A DNA stretch of 64,000 bases, from positions 62,001 to 126,000 of the forward strand of contig JAHEAD010000003.1 of assembly GCA_019721075.1 (NCBI GenBank), read 5' to 3'. Shown here in pieces: positions 55,321-63,183 of the stretch (positions are counted from its first letter, which is position 1; every line of letters begins with the position of its first letter). Both the position numbers and the translations under genes were made by a program. The notes below the pieces were generated by a model. The model had not been told where the DNA came from, ran no database searches, and saw only the letters and a program-made list of their open reading frames with translations. The stretch comes from Candidatus Sysuiplasma jiujiangense. GTDB taxonomy: Archaea > Thermoplasmatota > Thermoplasmata > Sysuiplasmatales > Sysuiplasmataceae.

Positions 55321-56268
55321 TCAGAGCTCAGCCCCAATGGAAAGAACGGAGGTTATATCCTTGAACCTGTTTCTCAGTGTCACTTCCGTAACGCCGGAAA
55401 CTGTTGCAATTTCCTCCTGAGTCCTTTTCCTGCCGCAAAGTATAGCGGAAATGTAAATGGCGGCTGCTGCAATCCCCGTAGGACCCTTTCCTACCGTAGA
55501 CGAGCCTGCCTCCATGTTCTTGAGCAGTTCAAGCGCCTTCGCTTCCACATCCGTTCCAAGGCTGAGTTCGCTGCAGAACCTCGATATATAGTCCTGTGGT
55601 GTCGTGGGCAGCAGTGACAGTTTCAGTTCCCTGACGAGTGTCCTGTAATTTCTGCCTATTTCCTTCCTGCCTACGCGGCTGGCACGCGCCACTTCCTCGA
55701 TGGCCCTCGGAAAATTCAGCTGCCTTGCCGCCGCATATATGGAGGCTGCGACAACGCCTTCAATACTTCTGCCGCGTATAAGATCCCTGGAGGCTGCCTT
55801 CCTGTATATTACGGCTGACTCCTCCCTTACGTTCTTTGGCAGCCCCATATTCGAACTTATCCGTTCTATAGAGCCAAGTGCCACCATGAGATTCCTTTCG
55901 ACCGCATTGGCTGCCCTAAGTCTCTTCTGCCACTTCCTCATCCTGTACAGCTGAGGCTTGTTTCTTGCAGGCACGCTTTTTCCGTATATATCGACGTTCT
56001 TCCAGGATATCTCGGTCGACAGTCCCTTGTCATGGACTGTATAGGTGATGGGCGCACCTGTTCGCGCCCTCTTTTCATTCTGCTCTGCATCGAAACCGCG
56101 CCATTCCTGGCCCGGATCAATCAGATTCTCGCTGATTACGAGTCCGCAGTCCGCACATACAAGCTCACCCCTTTCATAATCCTCTTCCAGATGCGAACTG
56201 TTACACTCGGGACAAAGTTCTATCTCGTCAACCTCTATCTTTTGTTTTGCTTTGTTAACCGCGGTCAT
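55321..56268 (-). CDS. tfb: Transcription initiation factor IIB (TFB)
   Basis: This is a 315-residue archaeal general transcription factor that joins TBP and the BRE to recruit RNA polymerase. The N-terminal zinc ribbon is CPECNSSHLEEDYERGELVC with a following ADCG (about 19-42). The B-reader region (DPGQEWRGFDAEQNEKRAR) follows, then two cyclin folds (GLPKNVREESAVIYRKAAS at about 147, GPTGIAAAAIYISAI at about 258) with TQEEIATVSGVTEVTLRNR as the C-terminal recognition helix. ATG 56268 fits the family. The 360-bp AT-rich region before it probably holds its promoter. Confidence 0.97.
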   Translation of the reverse strand: MTAVNKAKQKIEVDEIELCPECNSSHLEEDYERGELVCADCGLVISENLIDPGQEWRGFDAEQNEKRARTGAPITYTVHDKGLSTEISWKNVDIYGKSVPARNKPQLYRMRKWQKRLRAANAVERNLMVALGSIERISSNMGLPKNVREESAVIYRKAASRDLIRGRSIEGVVAASIYAAARQLNFPRAIEEVARASRVGRKEIGRNYRTLVRELKLSLLPTTPQDYISRFCSELSLGTDVEAKALELLKNMEAGSSTVGKGPTGIAAAAIYISAILCGRKRTQEEIATVSGVTEVTLRNRFKDITSVLSIGAEL

Positions 56269-56628
56269 TGTATCACATTCCTTCAGGCAGTGTACGGTGG
56301 GAATGCTAACCGCTTTGTGGAATTTTCGCTCACTGGAATACAGGCCTCCTGGCCAATCCCGTGAAACCTCCGATCCTTTTTACGACCACCATATTCTGTC
56401 TTTTTCTGATGTTTGTAGGTTTTGAAACTATATAATATTTTTGTGATTTAAGAATACTAAAAGTTTAAAAATATAATTAATAGCACGCGACAACAATTTG
56501 TGTCATACTCGCTTTAGTAATGGTGGCAGTCGAAAAAACCGTGCGAAAAACCGTGCATCACAGGTCCTGTAGACAGTACTGGCGATAATGTTAACTCTAA
56601 ATCGCCCGTTCACGCAGTCGGTGAAAGC
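56269..56628. promoter_or_regulatory. AT-rich divergent region between tfb and thpR
   Basis: A 90-bp AT-rich core (about 56400-56490) holds several TATA-like sequences on both strands. A near-exact short tandem repeat (CGAAAAAACCGTG then CGAAAAACCGTG) lies at about 56531-56555. The half nearest thpR has no recognisable gene. It could hold a small RNA or regulatory sites, but nothing specific is supported. Confidence 0.5.
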
Positions 56629-57180
56629 ATGCGGGTCTTCATAGCGGTGGATGTTGAAGACAGGAGCTCATTCGGACTCCTTCTCAACAATCCGTTTTTC
56701 GGTTCCAGATGTGTCAGGAGGGTTCGGCCGGCAAACCTGCATTACACGCTCGCATTCATCGGTGAAATTGAGGACTCCGTAATACAGTCAATTTCAGACA
56801 TGCTTGACAGTATCTGCAGATCACACGGTTCATTCGATGTCACTTATTCCGGCCTGGGCATATTCGGCACGACGGAAAGACCCAGGGTTCTGTGGTCCGG
56901 CGTTGCGGATATGGGGGAAAATGCGGCAATAGGCAGCGAAATAGCATCCTCACTTGCCCGGATGGAAGTTGGATTTGACAGCCGGGACCTGAAACCACAT
57001 GTCACTCTTGCAAGGTTCTCATGCGTCCCCGACAGGGAAGCGCTGCAATTGCTTCTTTCGGAGTACGGAGGGAAGGAATTTGTTAGAGAACGGGTGAGAA
57101 AGATATCGATTAAAAGGAGCGTGCCCGGGAAGTACGGAGCGGAGTACGAAACACTGCATGAGTCGTTTCTTGGATTATGA
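56629..57180 (+). CDS. thpR: RNA 2',3'-cyclic phosphodiesterase / 2'-5' RNA ligase
   Basis: This is a 183-residue 2H-phosphoesterase. The two H-x-T/S-x motifs are HYTL (about residues 43-46) and HVTL (about 124-127) in the expected contexts (RPANLHYTLAFIGE and LKPHVTLARFS). It opens with RVFIAVDVED as in archaeal ThpR. The family hydrolyses 2',3'-cyclic phosphates and can ligate tRNA halves in vitro. In many archaea it is next to the CCA-adding enzyme, but here no such gene adjoins. ATG 56629 is the first start. A minus-strand gene of unknown function converges on it 13 bp away. Confidence 0.95.
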   Translation: MRVFIAVDVEDRSSFGLLLNNPFFGSRCVRRVRPANLHYTLAFIGEIEDSVIQSISDMLDSICRSHGSFDVTYSGLGIFGTTERPRVLWSGVADMGENAAIGSEIASSLARMEVGFDSRDLKPHVTLARFSCVPDREALQLLLSEYGGKEFVRERVRKISIKRSVPGKYGAEYETLHESFLGL

Positions 57181-57193
57181 ATATTGGCGGCAG

Positions 57194-57565
57194 TTAGAGA
57201 TTCTTCGCAAACTGATCCCATTCCACCGTGTTCTTTATTCCCTTCTTCTGAAGCATTTTGCTCAATCTTTCGGTAACCCGGACAATTTCGGTGCTGGAGG
57301 AGTTTCCGGAAATATACATTTCCTTTCTGCCTATGGGAAACAGCAGACGCATCCTTCCCTTTCTGTTGTAACCTTCGGGTTTCCTGTTCGCCCGCAAATC
57401 CGTCATGTTTATTTCGATGAACATGGAGAGTATTTCCTTCTCCTCCGGCATCTGATCACTCTCCTGAAGGAAAACAGTCATAAGTTCAGGAAAGATGTCC
57501 TTCAGCTGCCTGTATCTGAAGCCTGAACTGAATATTATGTGCCCTGTTTCTGCTTTCACGGTCAC
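57194..57565 (-). CDS. Small conserved-looking protein of unknown function
   Basis: This is a 123-residue soluble protein not recognised as a known family. It reads as alternating strands and helices: IIFSSGFRYRQLKDIFPELM, EEKEILSMFIEINMTDLRAN, GRMRLLFPIGRKEMYI, and a final helix TEIVRVTERLSKMLQKKGIK. The N-terminal strand-helix with a Gly-Phe-Arg-Tyr turn recalls small RNA- or nucleotide-binding folds, but this is only an impression. It lies convergent to thpR and has its own possible promoter in the 450-bp region upstream (57566-58014). Confidence 0.55.
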   Translation of the reverse strand: MTVKAETGHIIFSSGFRYRQLKDIFPELMTVFLQESDQMPEEKEILSMFIEINMTDLRANRKPEGYNRKGRMRLLFPIGRKEMYISGNSSSTEIVRVTERLSKMLQKKGIKNTVEWDQFAKNL

Positions 57566-58014
57566 TCCTATCGAAGATCTGGATATAATCCCTTCGTAAT
57601 CCGCTGCAACCTGCGGCAGCGGTAAAATTCAAACACGGTAACTGCCGGGCGCGATTTCGGCACCCAAATTCCTCCCGAACTCTGGTGCAGAAAATGAAGG
57701 TTTTTCCGGCAGATAAAATGCACATATGTGTACAATGACTCATCCTCATGTGCAATCGACAGTTTAAAATACCCGTCAGCGAAATGCTTCGGTGCCTATA
57801 AAGACAAATTCAAACTGGAACAGAGGGCGGGATTTGTCAATGCAGGGAAAGTGTTTCCGTCAGTTCATCGATATGATTGAACTGCCGGATTGAACAAGCC
57901 GTTTGCGGTTGGAAATGAAAAGCAGCATGGAAGTGTAAGCCTGATGACCATAAATCGGACCGATTGCATGCGAAAAATACCCCTGCCTGACACGGACGCC
58001 GGGTGGCGGTTCCG
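57566..58014. other. Intergenic region upstream of the glycosyltransferase operon
   Basis: There is no supported gene. TATA-like elements occur at about 57757-57766 (TTTAAAATAC), 57797 (CCTATAAAG) and 57951-57958 (CATAAATC). The last, about 60 bp before ATG 58015, is the best candidate promoter for the glycosyltransferase operon. No RNA signature or repeat was seen. Confidence 0.5.
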
Positions 58015-59172
58015 ATGAAGATCGCAATGTTCACCGACTCCTACTACCCCACGGTAGACGGAGTGGTCAACTCGGTTTCCATAGTGTCCAGGGAGCTTGA
58101 GAAAATAGGACACGAAGTGATGATTTTCGCACCTGAATCGGCAGATGGACAGAAGGTTGACGACATTACAAGAGGTGGGACTTTTCTGTTCAAGTCGTTC
58201 AAATTCAGGCATTATCCGCAGTACAGGACTGCATTTCTTCCTTCAAAGAAAACCAGGATGGTGAGGGAACTTGGTGTGGACATCATACACACCCATGGAA
58301 TCACGACAGTGGGCCTGAAGGGCCTGAGGGCAGCAAAACAGTTTGATGTCCCGGTTGCGACCACATACCATACAATGGTCCATGAGGCAATGAATTACTA
58401 CAAACCCGTTCCGGTCCCAACAAGCATTATTGTCAATCTTGCGGTCCGTTACATGCGCTTCTTCCTGACAAAGGCAAATGCCGTCGTTGCGCCGACCAGA
58501 TCGATCCTGGAGGAGCTCGTCAAGATCGCCCCGAGGATGCCGTATGCTACCGTAATACCGACGGGCGTGGACACCAGGCGTTTCTATCCGTCAATGAAGG
58601 GGGACAACGTCAGAGAACGGTATGGCATCGGTGATAATCCCCTGCTGCTTTATGTCGGAAGGGTTGCTTACGAAAAGAATATAGACTCCATAATCAGGAA
58701 TATACCCGGCATCAGGGACAGGAATCTGAAAATGCTGATAGTCGGCGAGGGGCCGGCACGAAGGGAACTTGAATTGCTCGTGCGTTCACTTAATCTGCAG
58801 GACAGGGTGATATTCACCGGTTTCGTTCCTGACGACGAGCTGATCGACTACTACTCGGCTGCGGATGCCTTTGTTTCCGCCTCCAAATTCGAAACGCAGG
58901 GAATTTCAATGCTCGAGGCAATGTCATGCGGCAAGCCCGTGGTCAGCATAAATTTCAGGGCATCGGCTGATTTCATAGTCAGCGGTGTCAACGGTTTCCT
59001 CTATGACGATGACAGGGGCAATATGGCCGAAACCATCATGAAGGCGATTCATGCGGATCCCCACATCTCCAGAAACGCGAGAAGAACTGCAGAAATATAC
59101 TCAAAGGAGAACTGCGCAAGATCGCTGAGTCAGCTGTATTCGAAACTGGTTAGAATGGATCTGTCCAGGTGA
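58015..59172 (+). CDS. Glycosyltransferase family 4 (first of a GT4-VTT-GT4 operon)
   Basis: This is a 385-residue GT-B glycosyltransferase. The N-terminal Rossmann half begins KIAMFTDSYYPTVDGVVNSV (about 2-21), the usual GT4 acceptor-side glycine-rich region. The C-terminal half has LLYVGRVAYEKNIDSIIRNI (about 211-230) and FVSASKFETQGISMLEAMSCGKPV (motif E-x7-E, about 287-310), binding the sugar nucleotide. It resembles enzymes that add sugars to diacylglycerol-type lipids. ATG 58015 is used in preference to GTG 58003. The VTT gene overlaps its stop. It acts in the cytoplasm at the membrane surface. Confidence 0.9.
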   Translation: MKIAMFTDSYYPTVDGVVNSVSIVSRELEKIGHEVMIFAPESADGQKVDDITRGGTFLFKSFKFRHYPQYRTAFLPSKKTRMVRELGVDIIHTHGITTVGLKGLRAAKQFDVPVATTYHTMVHEAMNYYKPVPVPTSIIVNLAVRYMRFFLTKANAVVAPTRSILEELVKIAPRMPYATVIPTGVDTRRFYPSMKGDNVRERYGIGDNPLLLYVGRVAYEKNIDSIIRNIPGIRDRNLKMLIVGEGPARRELELLVRSLNLQDRVIFTGFVPDDELIDYYSAADAFVSASKFETQGISMLEAMSCGKPVVSINFRASADFIVSGVNGFLYDDDRGNMAETIMKAIHADPHISRNARRTAEIYSKENCARSLSQLYSKLVRMDLSR

Positions 59173-59768
59173 TCCGCACGATCACCGTCGGGCAGTTTGT
59201 TTATGCCTTTTTCAGGCCGTACGGAGAATCAGGCCTTCTGCTCGCTCTGTTCGTCATATTCTATCTCGATGCCACATTCTTTCCCACACTGCCCGAGCTG
59301 TTCACCGTTATAATATTCCTGGCCATGCCGAAACCGGAGTTCGGCCTGCTTATGCTGGTCACAATCAGCATTGCAGAATTTTCCGGTATTACCAGTCTCT
59401 ATTTTATCGTGAAATATTACGATCTTCCTAACTGGATAAAAAACAAGATGGTTTCATATTCGAAACTGTTTATCGTGAAAGATGAAAAGGTCATTCTGCT
59501 CAACCGCATTGCCCCGGTAATACCGTTTCTCGGTGCATTCATAGCGACATGCAGGTGGCCCTACGCAAAGAGCATATTTTACAATTTTCTGGGTGGATTG
59601 AGCAAGTATCTTCTGATAATACTGCTCGCCACGCTGCTCCTGAGCGTATTTTCCAACCAGCTGGAGGCTGAGCTCATAACACTTGCTGCAATCGGCACAG
59701 TCATAGGAATAAGCGCATACCTATCGTCAAGGGAGAGAAAAAAACTCGGAGTGAAGGCTGGGTTCTGA
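59169..59768 (+). CDS. VTT/DedA-like membrane protein
   Basis: This is a 199-residue membrane protein of the VTT (SNARE-associated/DedA-like) type, with 4-6 hydrophobic segments: about 18-50, 55-80, 110-120, 135-160 and 165-185. It has a re-entrant-like FYLDATFFPTLPELFTVI segment and AVPIIPF-like sequence (LNRIAPVIPFLGAFIATCRWP), typical of the family. DedA/VTT proteins help move lipids across membranes in several organisms. Its GTG start overlaps the upstream stop, and a second GT4 follows by 1 bp, so the three genes are translated together. Role in glycolipid flipping is inferred from context. Confidence 0.8.
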   Translation: MIRTITVGQFVYAFFRPYGESGLLLALFVIFYLDATFFPTLPELFTVIIFLAMPKPEFGLLMLVTISIAEFSGITSLYFIVKYYDLPNWIKNKMVSYSKLFIVKDEKVILLNRIAPVIPFLGAFIATCRWPYAKSIFYNFLGGLSKYLLIILLATLLLSVFSNQLEAELITLAAIGTVIGISAYLSSRERKKLGVKAGF

Positions 59769-59769
59769 G

Positions 59770-60825
59770 TTGAAGATCGTTGAACTGAATCCTTTTTTCC
59801 TGCCATATGACGGTGGAATCGAAAAAAGGATTGCAGCGATTGCCTACAGACTGTCGAAAAGGCATGAAGTCACGGTAATAACATCAAAGCTGCCTGGCAC
59901 GCCGGACAAGGAACAGATTGCTGGCGCAAATGTGATACGATTGCCAAGCAGGTTCTTCGGAAACTACAATCCGCCATGGGTTATTAGCCGGGACGTGGAG
60001 AAAACGCTGATTGAAACCGGAGCCGATGTCGTCGATTATCACTACCGCTGGTCTCCGTCCTACAATCGTGCCTTCTTCAGATATGGCGGAAACAGGGTTG
60101 TAACATTCCATAATCAGTTCGGCGAAGGAACAGGTATGCTCGGGTTTGCCAGCAGAATCAACGACTCCCTGTATATCAGGAGAGCGGGGATGCTCCCTAT
60201 AATGACCATTTCGGATTTTGTCAGGAGACAGTTGCTTGCAAGGGGGTGCAGGGAGAGCAGCGTTGAAGTGGTTTACAACGGAATAGATATGCCGGAATCA
60301 GAAACGACGGATGAAGGTTTCGCCCTGTTTATCGGCAGACTCGTCTCCACCAAGGGCGTGGATAGAGCGGTTAAGGCATGCATGAGAAGCGGCGTCCCGC
60401 TGAAAGTGGCAGGAACCGGCCCTCTGATGAAAAAGCTGCGAAGCGTGGCAGGCGGCAGCGGGACTGTTGAATTCCTTGGACATGTGAGCGAGGCGGAAAA
60501 GGAAAGACTGCTGTCGTCATGCTCTTTTTTCATACTCCCTTCGGTTCAGGAGGCGTTCGGTATAGCCGCGCTGGAGGCAATGGCTCATGGAAAGGCTGTA
60601 GTGGCATCGAATACCGGAGGACTGGCGGAAGTAATAGGAGAGACGGGAATCCTGGTGGACTGCGGCAGCGAAATCGGGCTGTCGGATGCCGTGTCTGATT
60701 TGTGGAAGAATGAGGAAAGGAGACGGGAGATGGGTGCAATGGCCCTACAGCGAGCCAGGCAGTTTTCCTGGGATTCCTCTGTCAGGAATGTGGAGAAGTT
60801 CTACCTCCGCGCCGTTGAACGTTGA
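59770..60825 (+). CDS. Glycosyltransferase family 4 (second of the operon)
   Basis: This is a 351-residue GT-B enzyme. The N-terminus KIVELNPFFLPYDGGIEKRI (about 2-21), the FALFIGRLVSTKGVDRAVKA stretch (about 185-204) and FILPSVQEAFGIAALEAMAHGKAV (about 256-279) are GT4 hallmarks with the E-x7-E motif. The start is TTG 59770, one base after the VTT stop. The 3' end overlaps the convergent FKBP gene by 81 bp. Its partner GT4 is 1.1 kb upstream with VTT between. A disaccharide head group on a lipid or a short surface glycan is plausible. Confidence 0.88.
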   Translation: MKIVELNPFFLPYDGGIEKRIAAIAYRLSKRHEVTVITSKLPGTPDKEQIAGANVIRLPSRFFGNYNPPWVISRDVEKTLIETGADVVDYHYRWSPSYNRAFFRYGGNRVVTFHNQFGEGTGMLGFASRINDSLYIRRAGMLPIMTISDFVRRQLLARGCRESSVEVVYNGIDMPESETTDEGFALFIGRLVSTKGVDRAVKACMRSGVPLKVAGTGPLMKKLRSVAGGSGTVEFLGHVSEAEKERLLSSCSFFILPSVQEAFGIAALEAMAHGKAVVASNTGGLAEVIGETGILVDCGSEIGLSDAVSDLWKNEERRREMGAMALQRARQFSWDSSVRNVEKFYLRAVER

Positions 60826-61791
60826 ACGTTCCGGAGAAACGAGCGAATAGGATGGCGTTCCGGCGCTCTTTGAAGTGTTGGGATTGTATATGTACGTCAC
60901 AGTGACGGTAAAAATCAGCGTTCTGCCGACGACCGGTCTGTTGAAATTCAGTGTAGCCGTACCGTTTGAGTTCAGCGACCACACCGTGAAAGTGTCTGCT
61001 GTTTCGTTCCTTCCTCCGGCGTTCTTTACCATTGAAATGGGGATTTCGTTGTAAAGGGTTATTCTGCCGGTTCCATTGTTTGCCGAGCTGTCAACCGATA
61101 TAACCTTGACGGGCCATCCGGCATAACCCGGCTGGACAGTCGAATTGTAGGTGTAGGGGTAAATGGTCTGACCCTGATAGGGCAGGTAATCATATGTAAC
61201 CGTCCCGCTGACGTTATAGACTACACTGTCTTTCCAGTGCCAGAAGGGATCGGTGAAGCTCACTCCCGGATTCGGCTCCTGTCCGAATGTGTTCGAAAAA
61301 ACAGTACTGTTCATCGTATGGACAATGGTAATATTCTGGTATATCGGCAGATACAACAGGAGAGAGGCATTCAGCGCGCCGTAGCCTTCCGAAGGAGGGA
61401 TCACAAGTGTCCTTGTCTCGTTGACGTGCATTCCTATTATGCCCTGATCCATGCCCTTTATGACCTGTCCTGTCCCGACGTTACTGACGTTCAGTGGCGT
61501 GTAGGCGGAAGCATTACCTCGCCACTGAAAACCCGGACCCTTGACATAGGAGCCGTTGTTTATCGCTACGGAATGGATGGATGTGTCAAAAACCTGACCG
61601 TTCGTATACTGGCCAATATAGTTGAGCAGCACGCTGTCGCCATTCTGCACAGTAAGCTGCCTGACAGCCTTAGACGAAGTGAAATACTGATATCCGGAAT
61701 ATCCGACAAGCGCAAGGCCGATAAGCAGCAGCACGACTACTGTCGCGCCGGCTTTTGAAATCCTCCGTACCCTGCCGGATGTGTCGTTCAT
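60745..61791 (-). CDS. Membrane-anchored FKBP-type peptidyl-prolyl isomerase
   Basis: This is a 348-residue protein. An N-terminal membrane anchor (AGATVVVLLLIGLALVGYSG, about 14-33) places the rest outside the cell. The FKBP domain includes VQNGDSVLLNYIGQYTNGQV (about 48-67), GTGQVIKGMDQGIIGMHVNE (about 106-125) and IPPSEGYGALN, where the usual catalytic-pocket pattern is visible. A second part (about 160-330) is Asn/Thr-rich. It probably folds exported proteins such as the surface proteins in this window. The last 26 codons overlap the end of the GT4 gene on the other strand. ATG 61791 is the first start. Confidence 0.88.
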   Translation of the reverse strand: MNDTSGRVRRISKAGATVVVLLLIGLALVGYSGYQYFTSSKAVRQLTVQNGDSVLLNYIGQYTNGQVFDTSIHSVAINNGSYVKGPGFQWRGNASAYTPLNVSNVGTGQVIKGMDQGIIGMHVNETRTLVIPPSEGYGALNASLLLYLPIYQNITIVHTMNSTVFSNTFGQEPNPGVSFTDPFWHWKDSVVYNVSGTVTYDYLPYQGQTIYPYTYNSTVQPGYAGWPVKVISVDSSANNGTGRITLYNEIPISMVKNAGGRNETADTFTVWSLNSNGTATLNFNRPVVGRTLIFTVTVTYIYNPNTSKSAGTPSYSLVSPERSTFNGAEVELLHIPDRGIPGKLPGSL

Positions 61792-61847
61792 GGCGGACCT
61801 TTTAAATTCATCATGCTAATAAAGCTTCTCTGCAATCCCTTCCGGGC

Positions 61848-63176
61848 GTGCAGGCAGCAGGGGTGCGAATCGGTTTGAAAGAATTGTTTTCATCGGTCAG
61901 CAGCATATTCGATGCCGGCGAAGAGGGCAGGACATACAGGTTGCGCGGCTGGATATACAGGACTCGCAGCAGCGGATCTATCGTATTCGTCGTAGTGAGG
62001 GATGCTACCGGCATAATTCAGTGCACGGTTAAAAAGTCGGAGCTTCCCGAAGCAGATTTTCAGAATGCAACACGGGCACTGATCGAGTCCTCGGTTGAAG
62101 CCGAAGGCGTACTGAGGAAGGATAAAAGGGCGCCGGGGGGTTATGAGCTGGTTGCAAGATCGTTTAAGGTTGTTTCATTTTCGGAACCGTTCCCGATAAC
62201 CGAGAACCAGAGCGAGCCGTTTCTGCTCGACAACAGACATCTCTGGATAAGATCAAGGGAACAGATCGCCATAATGAAAGTGAAGGAGGAGGTTTTGCGT
62301 TCGGCGAGGGAATGGTTTCATGAAAACAGATTCACAGAGGTGACGCCGCCGATACTCACAACTAATGCCTGCGAGGGGGGAACCACACTTTTTTCACTGA
62401 AATATTTCGATGAAAATGCATACCTCAGCCAGAGTGCGCAGATGTACCTTGAGGCCATAACCTTCAGCCTGGAAAGGGTTTTTGCGGTAACGCCTTCATT
62501 CAGGGCGGAGAAATCGAGAACGCCGAGACATCTGACAGAATACTGGCATCTCGAGGGAGAGGAGGCATGGGTCAGAAACGATGAAAACATGGATATACAG
62601 GAGGAACTGGTCTCATACATCGTCCAGAATGCCGTTGCAAGGAAAAGGGAGGAGCTTGAACTGCTGAAAAGAGATACGGCGGACCTCCTTCTTGTCAGGC
62701 CGCCGTTCGCAAGGATTACCTATGCAAAGGCAATAGAAATACTGCGGGATAAGGGAATGAAAGCAGAATGGGGGGACGACTTCGGGACAGAGGAAGAGAG
62801 AAAGCTGACTGAGGACAGCAGAATACCTGTATTCATAACAAATTTTCCGAAGGAGGTCAAAGCTTTCTATATGAAGGAGGACGAAGAGGATCCAAGAACA
62901 TACAGATGCGCAGATCTTATCGCGCCCGGCGGATTCGGCGAAATTATAGGGGGCAGCGAAAGAGAGACCGACGTGAAAAAGATGCTGGAGAGAATGAACG
63001 CGCAGTCCATACCGCTCGAACCCTACCGGTGGTATCTGGATTTGAGAAAGTACGGTTCGGTACCGCATTCAGGTTTCGGACTTGGTGTCGAAAGGATCGT
63101 GAGATGGATTTGCGGACTTGAACATATAAGGGATGCTGTTCCGTTTCCCCGTACTCCTTCCAGAATCTATCCGTAA
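61848..63176 (+). CDS. asnS: Asparaginyl-tRNA synthetase
   Basis: This is a 442-residue class IIb synthetase. The N-terminal OB anticodon-binding domain is at about 20-120 (RLRGWIYRTRSSGSIVFVVV). The catalytic core has EVTPPILTTNACEGGTTLFS (about 164-183), FRAEKSRTPRHLTEYWHLEG (motif 2, about 222-241) and the late motif 3 GFGLGVERIVRWICGL. The ACEGGTTLF sequence favours AsnRS over AspRS. The frame begins with GTG 61848, about 30 bp after a TATA-like TAATAAAG (61816-61823), which fits a leaderless start; GTG 61863 is an alternative. Divergent FKBP starts 56 bp away. Confidence 0.93.
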   Translation: MQAAGVRIGLKELFSSVSSIFDAGEEGRTYRLRGWIYRTRSSGSIVFVVVRDATGIIQCTVKKSELPEADFQNATRALIESSVEAEGVLRKDKRAPGGYELVARSFKVVSFSEPFPITENQSEPFLLDNRHLWIRSREQIAIMKVKEEVLRSAREWFHENRFTEVTPPILTTNACEGGTTLFSLKYFDENAYLSQSAQMYLEAITFSLERVFAVTPSFRAEKSRTPRHLTEYWHLEGEEAWVRNDENMDIQEELVSYIVQNAVARKREELELLKRDTADLLLVRPPFARITYAKAIEILRDKGMKAEWGDDFGTEEERKLTEDSRIPVFITNFPKEVKAFYMKEDEEDPRTYRCADLIAPGGFGEIIGGSERETDVKKMLERMNAQSIPLEPYRWYLDLRKYGSVPHSGFGLGVERIVRWICGLEHIRDAVPFPRTPSRIYP

Positions 63177-63183
63177 GTATGCT

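Noticed and set aside
56531-56555. Short tandem repeat as a start of a CRISPR or satellite array
   Set aside because: Only two short copies, not separated by spacers.
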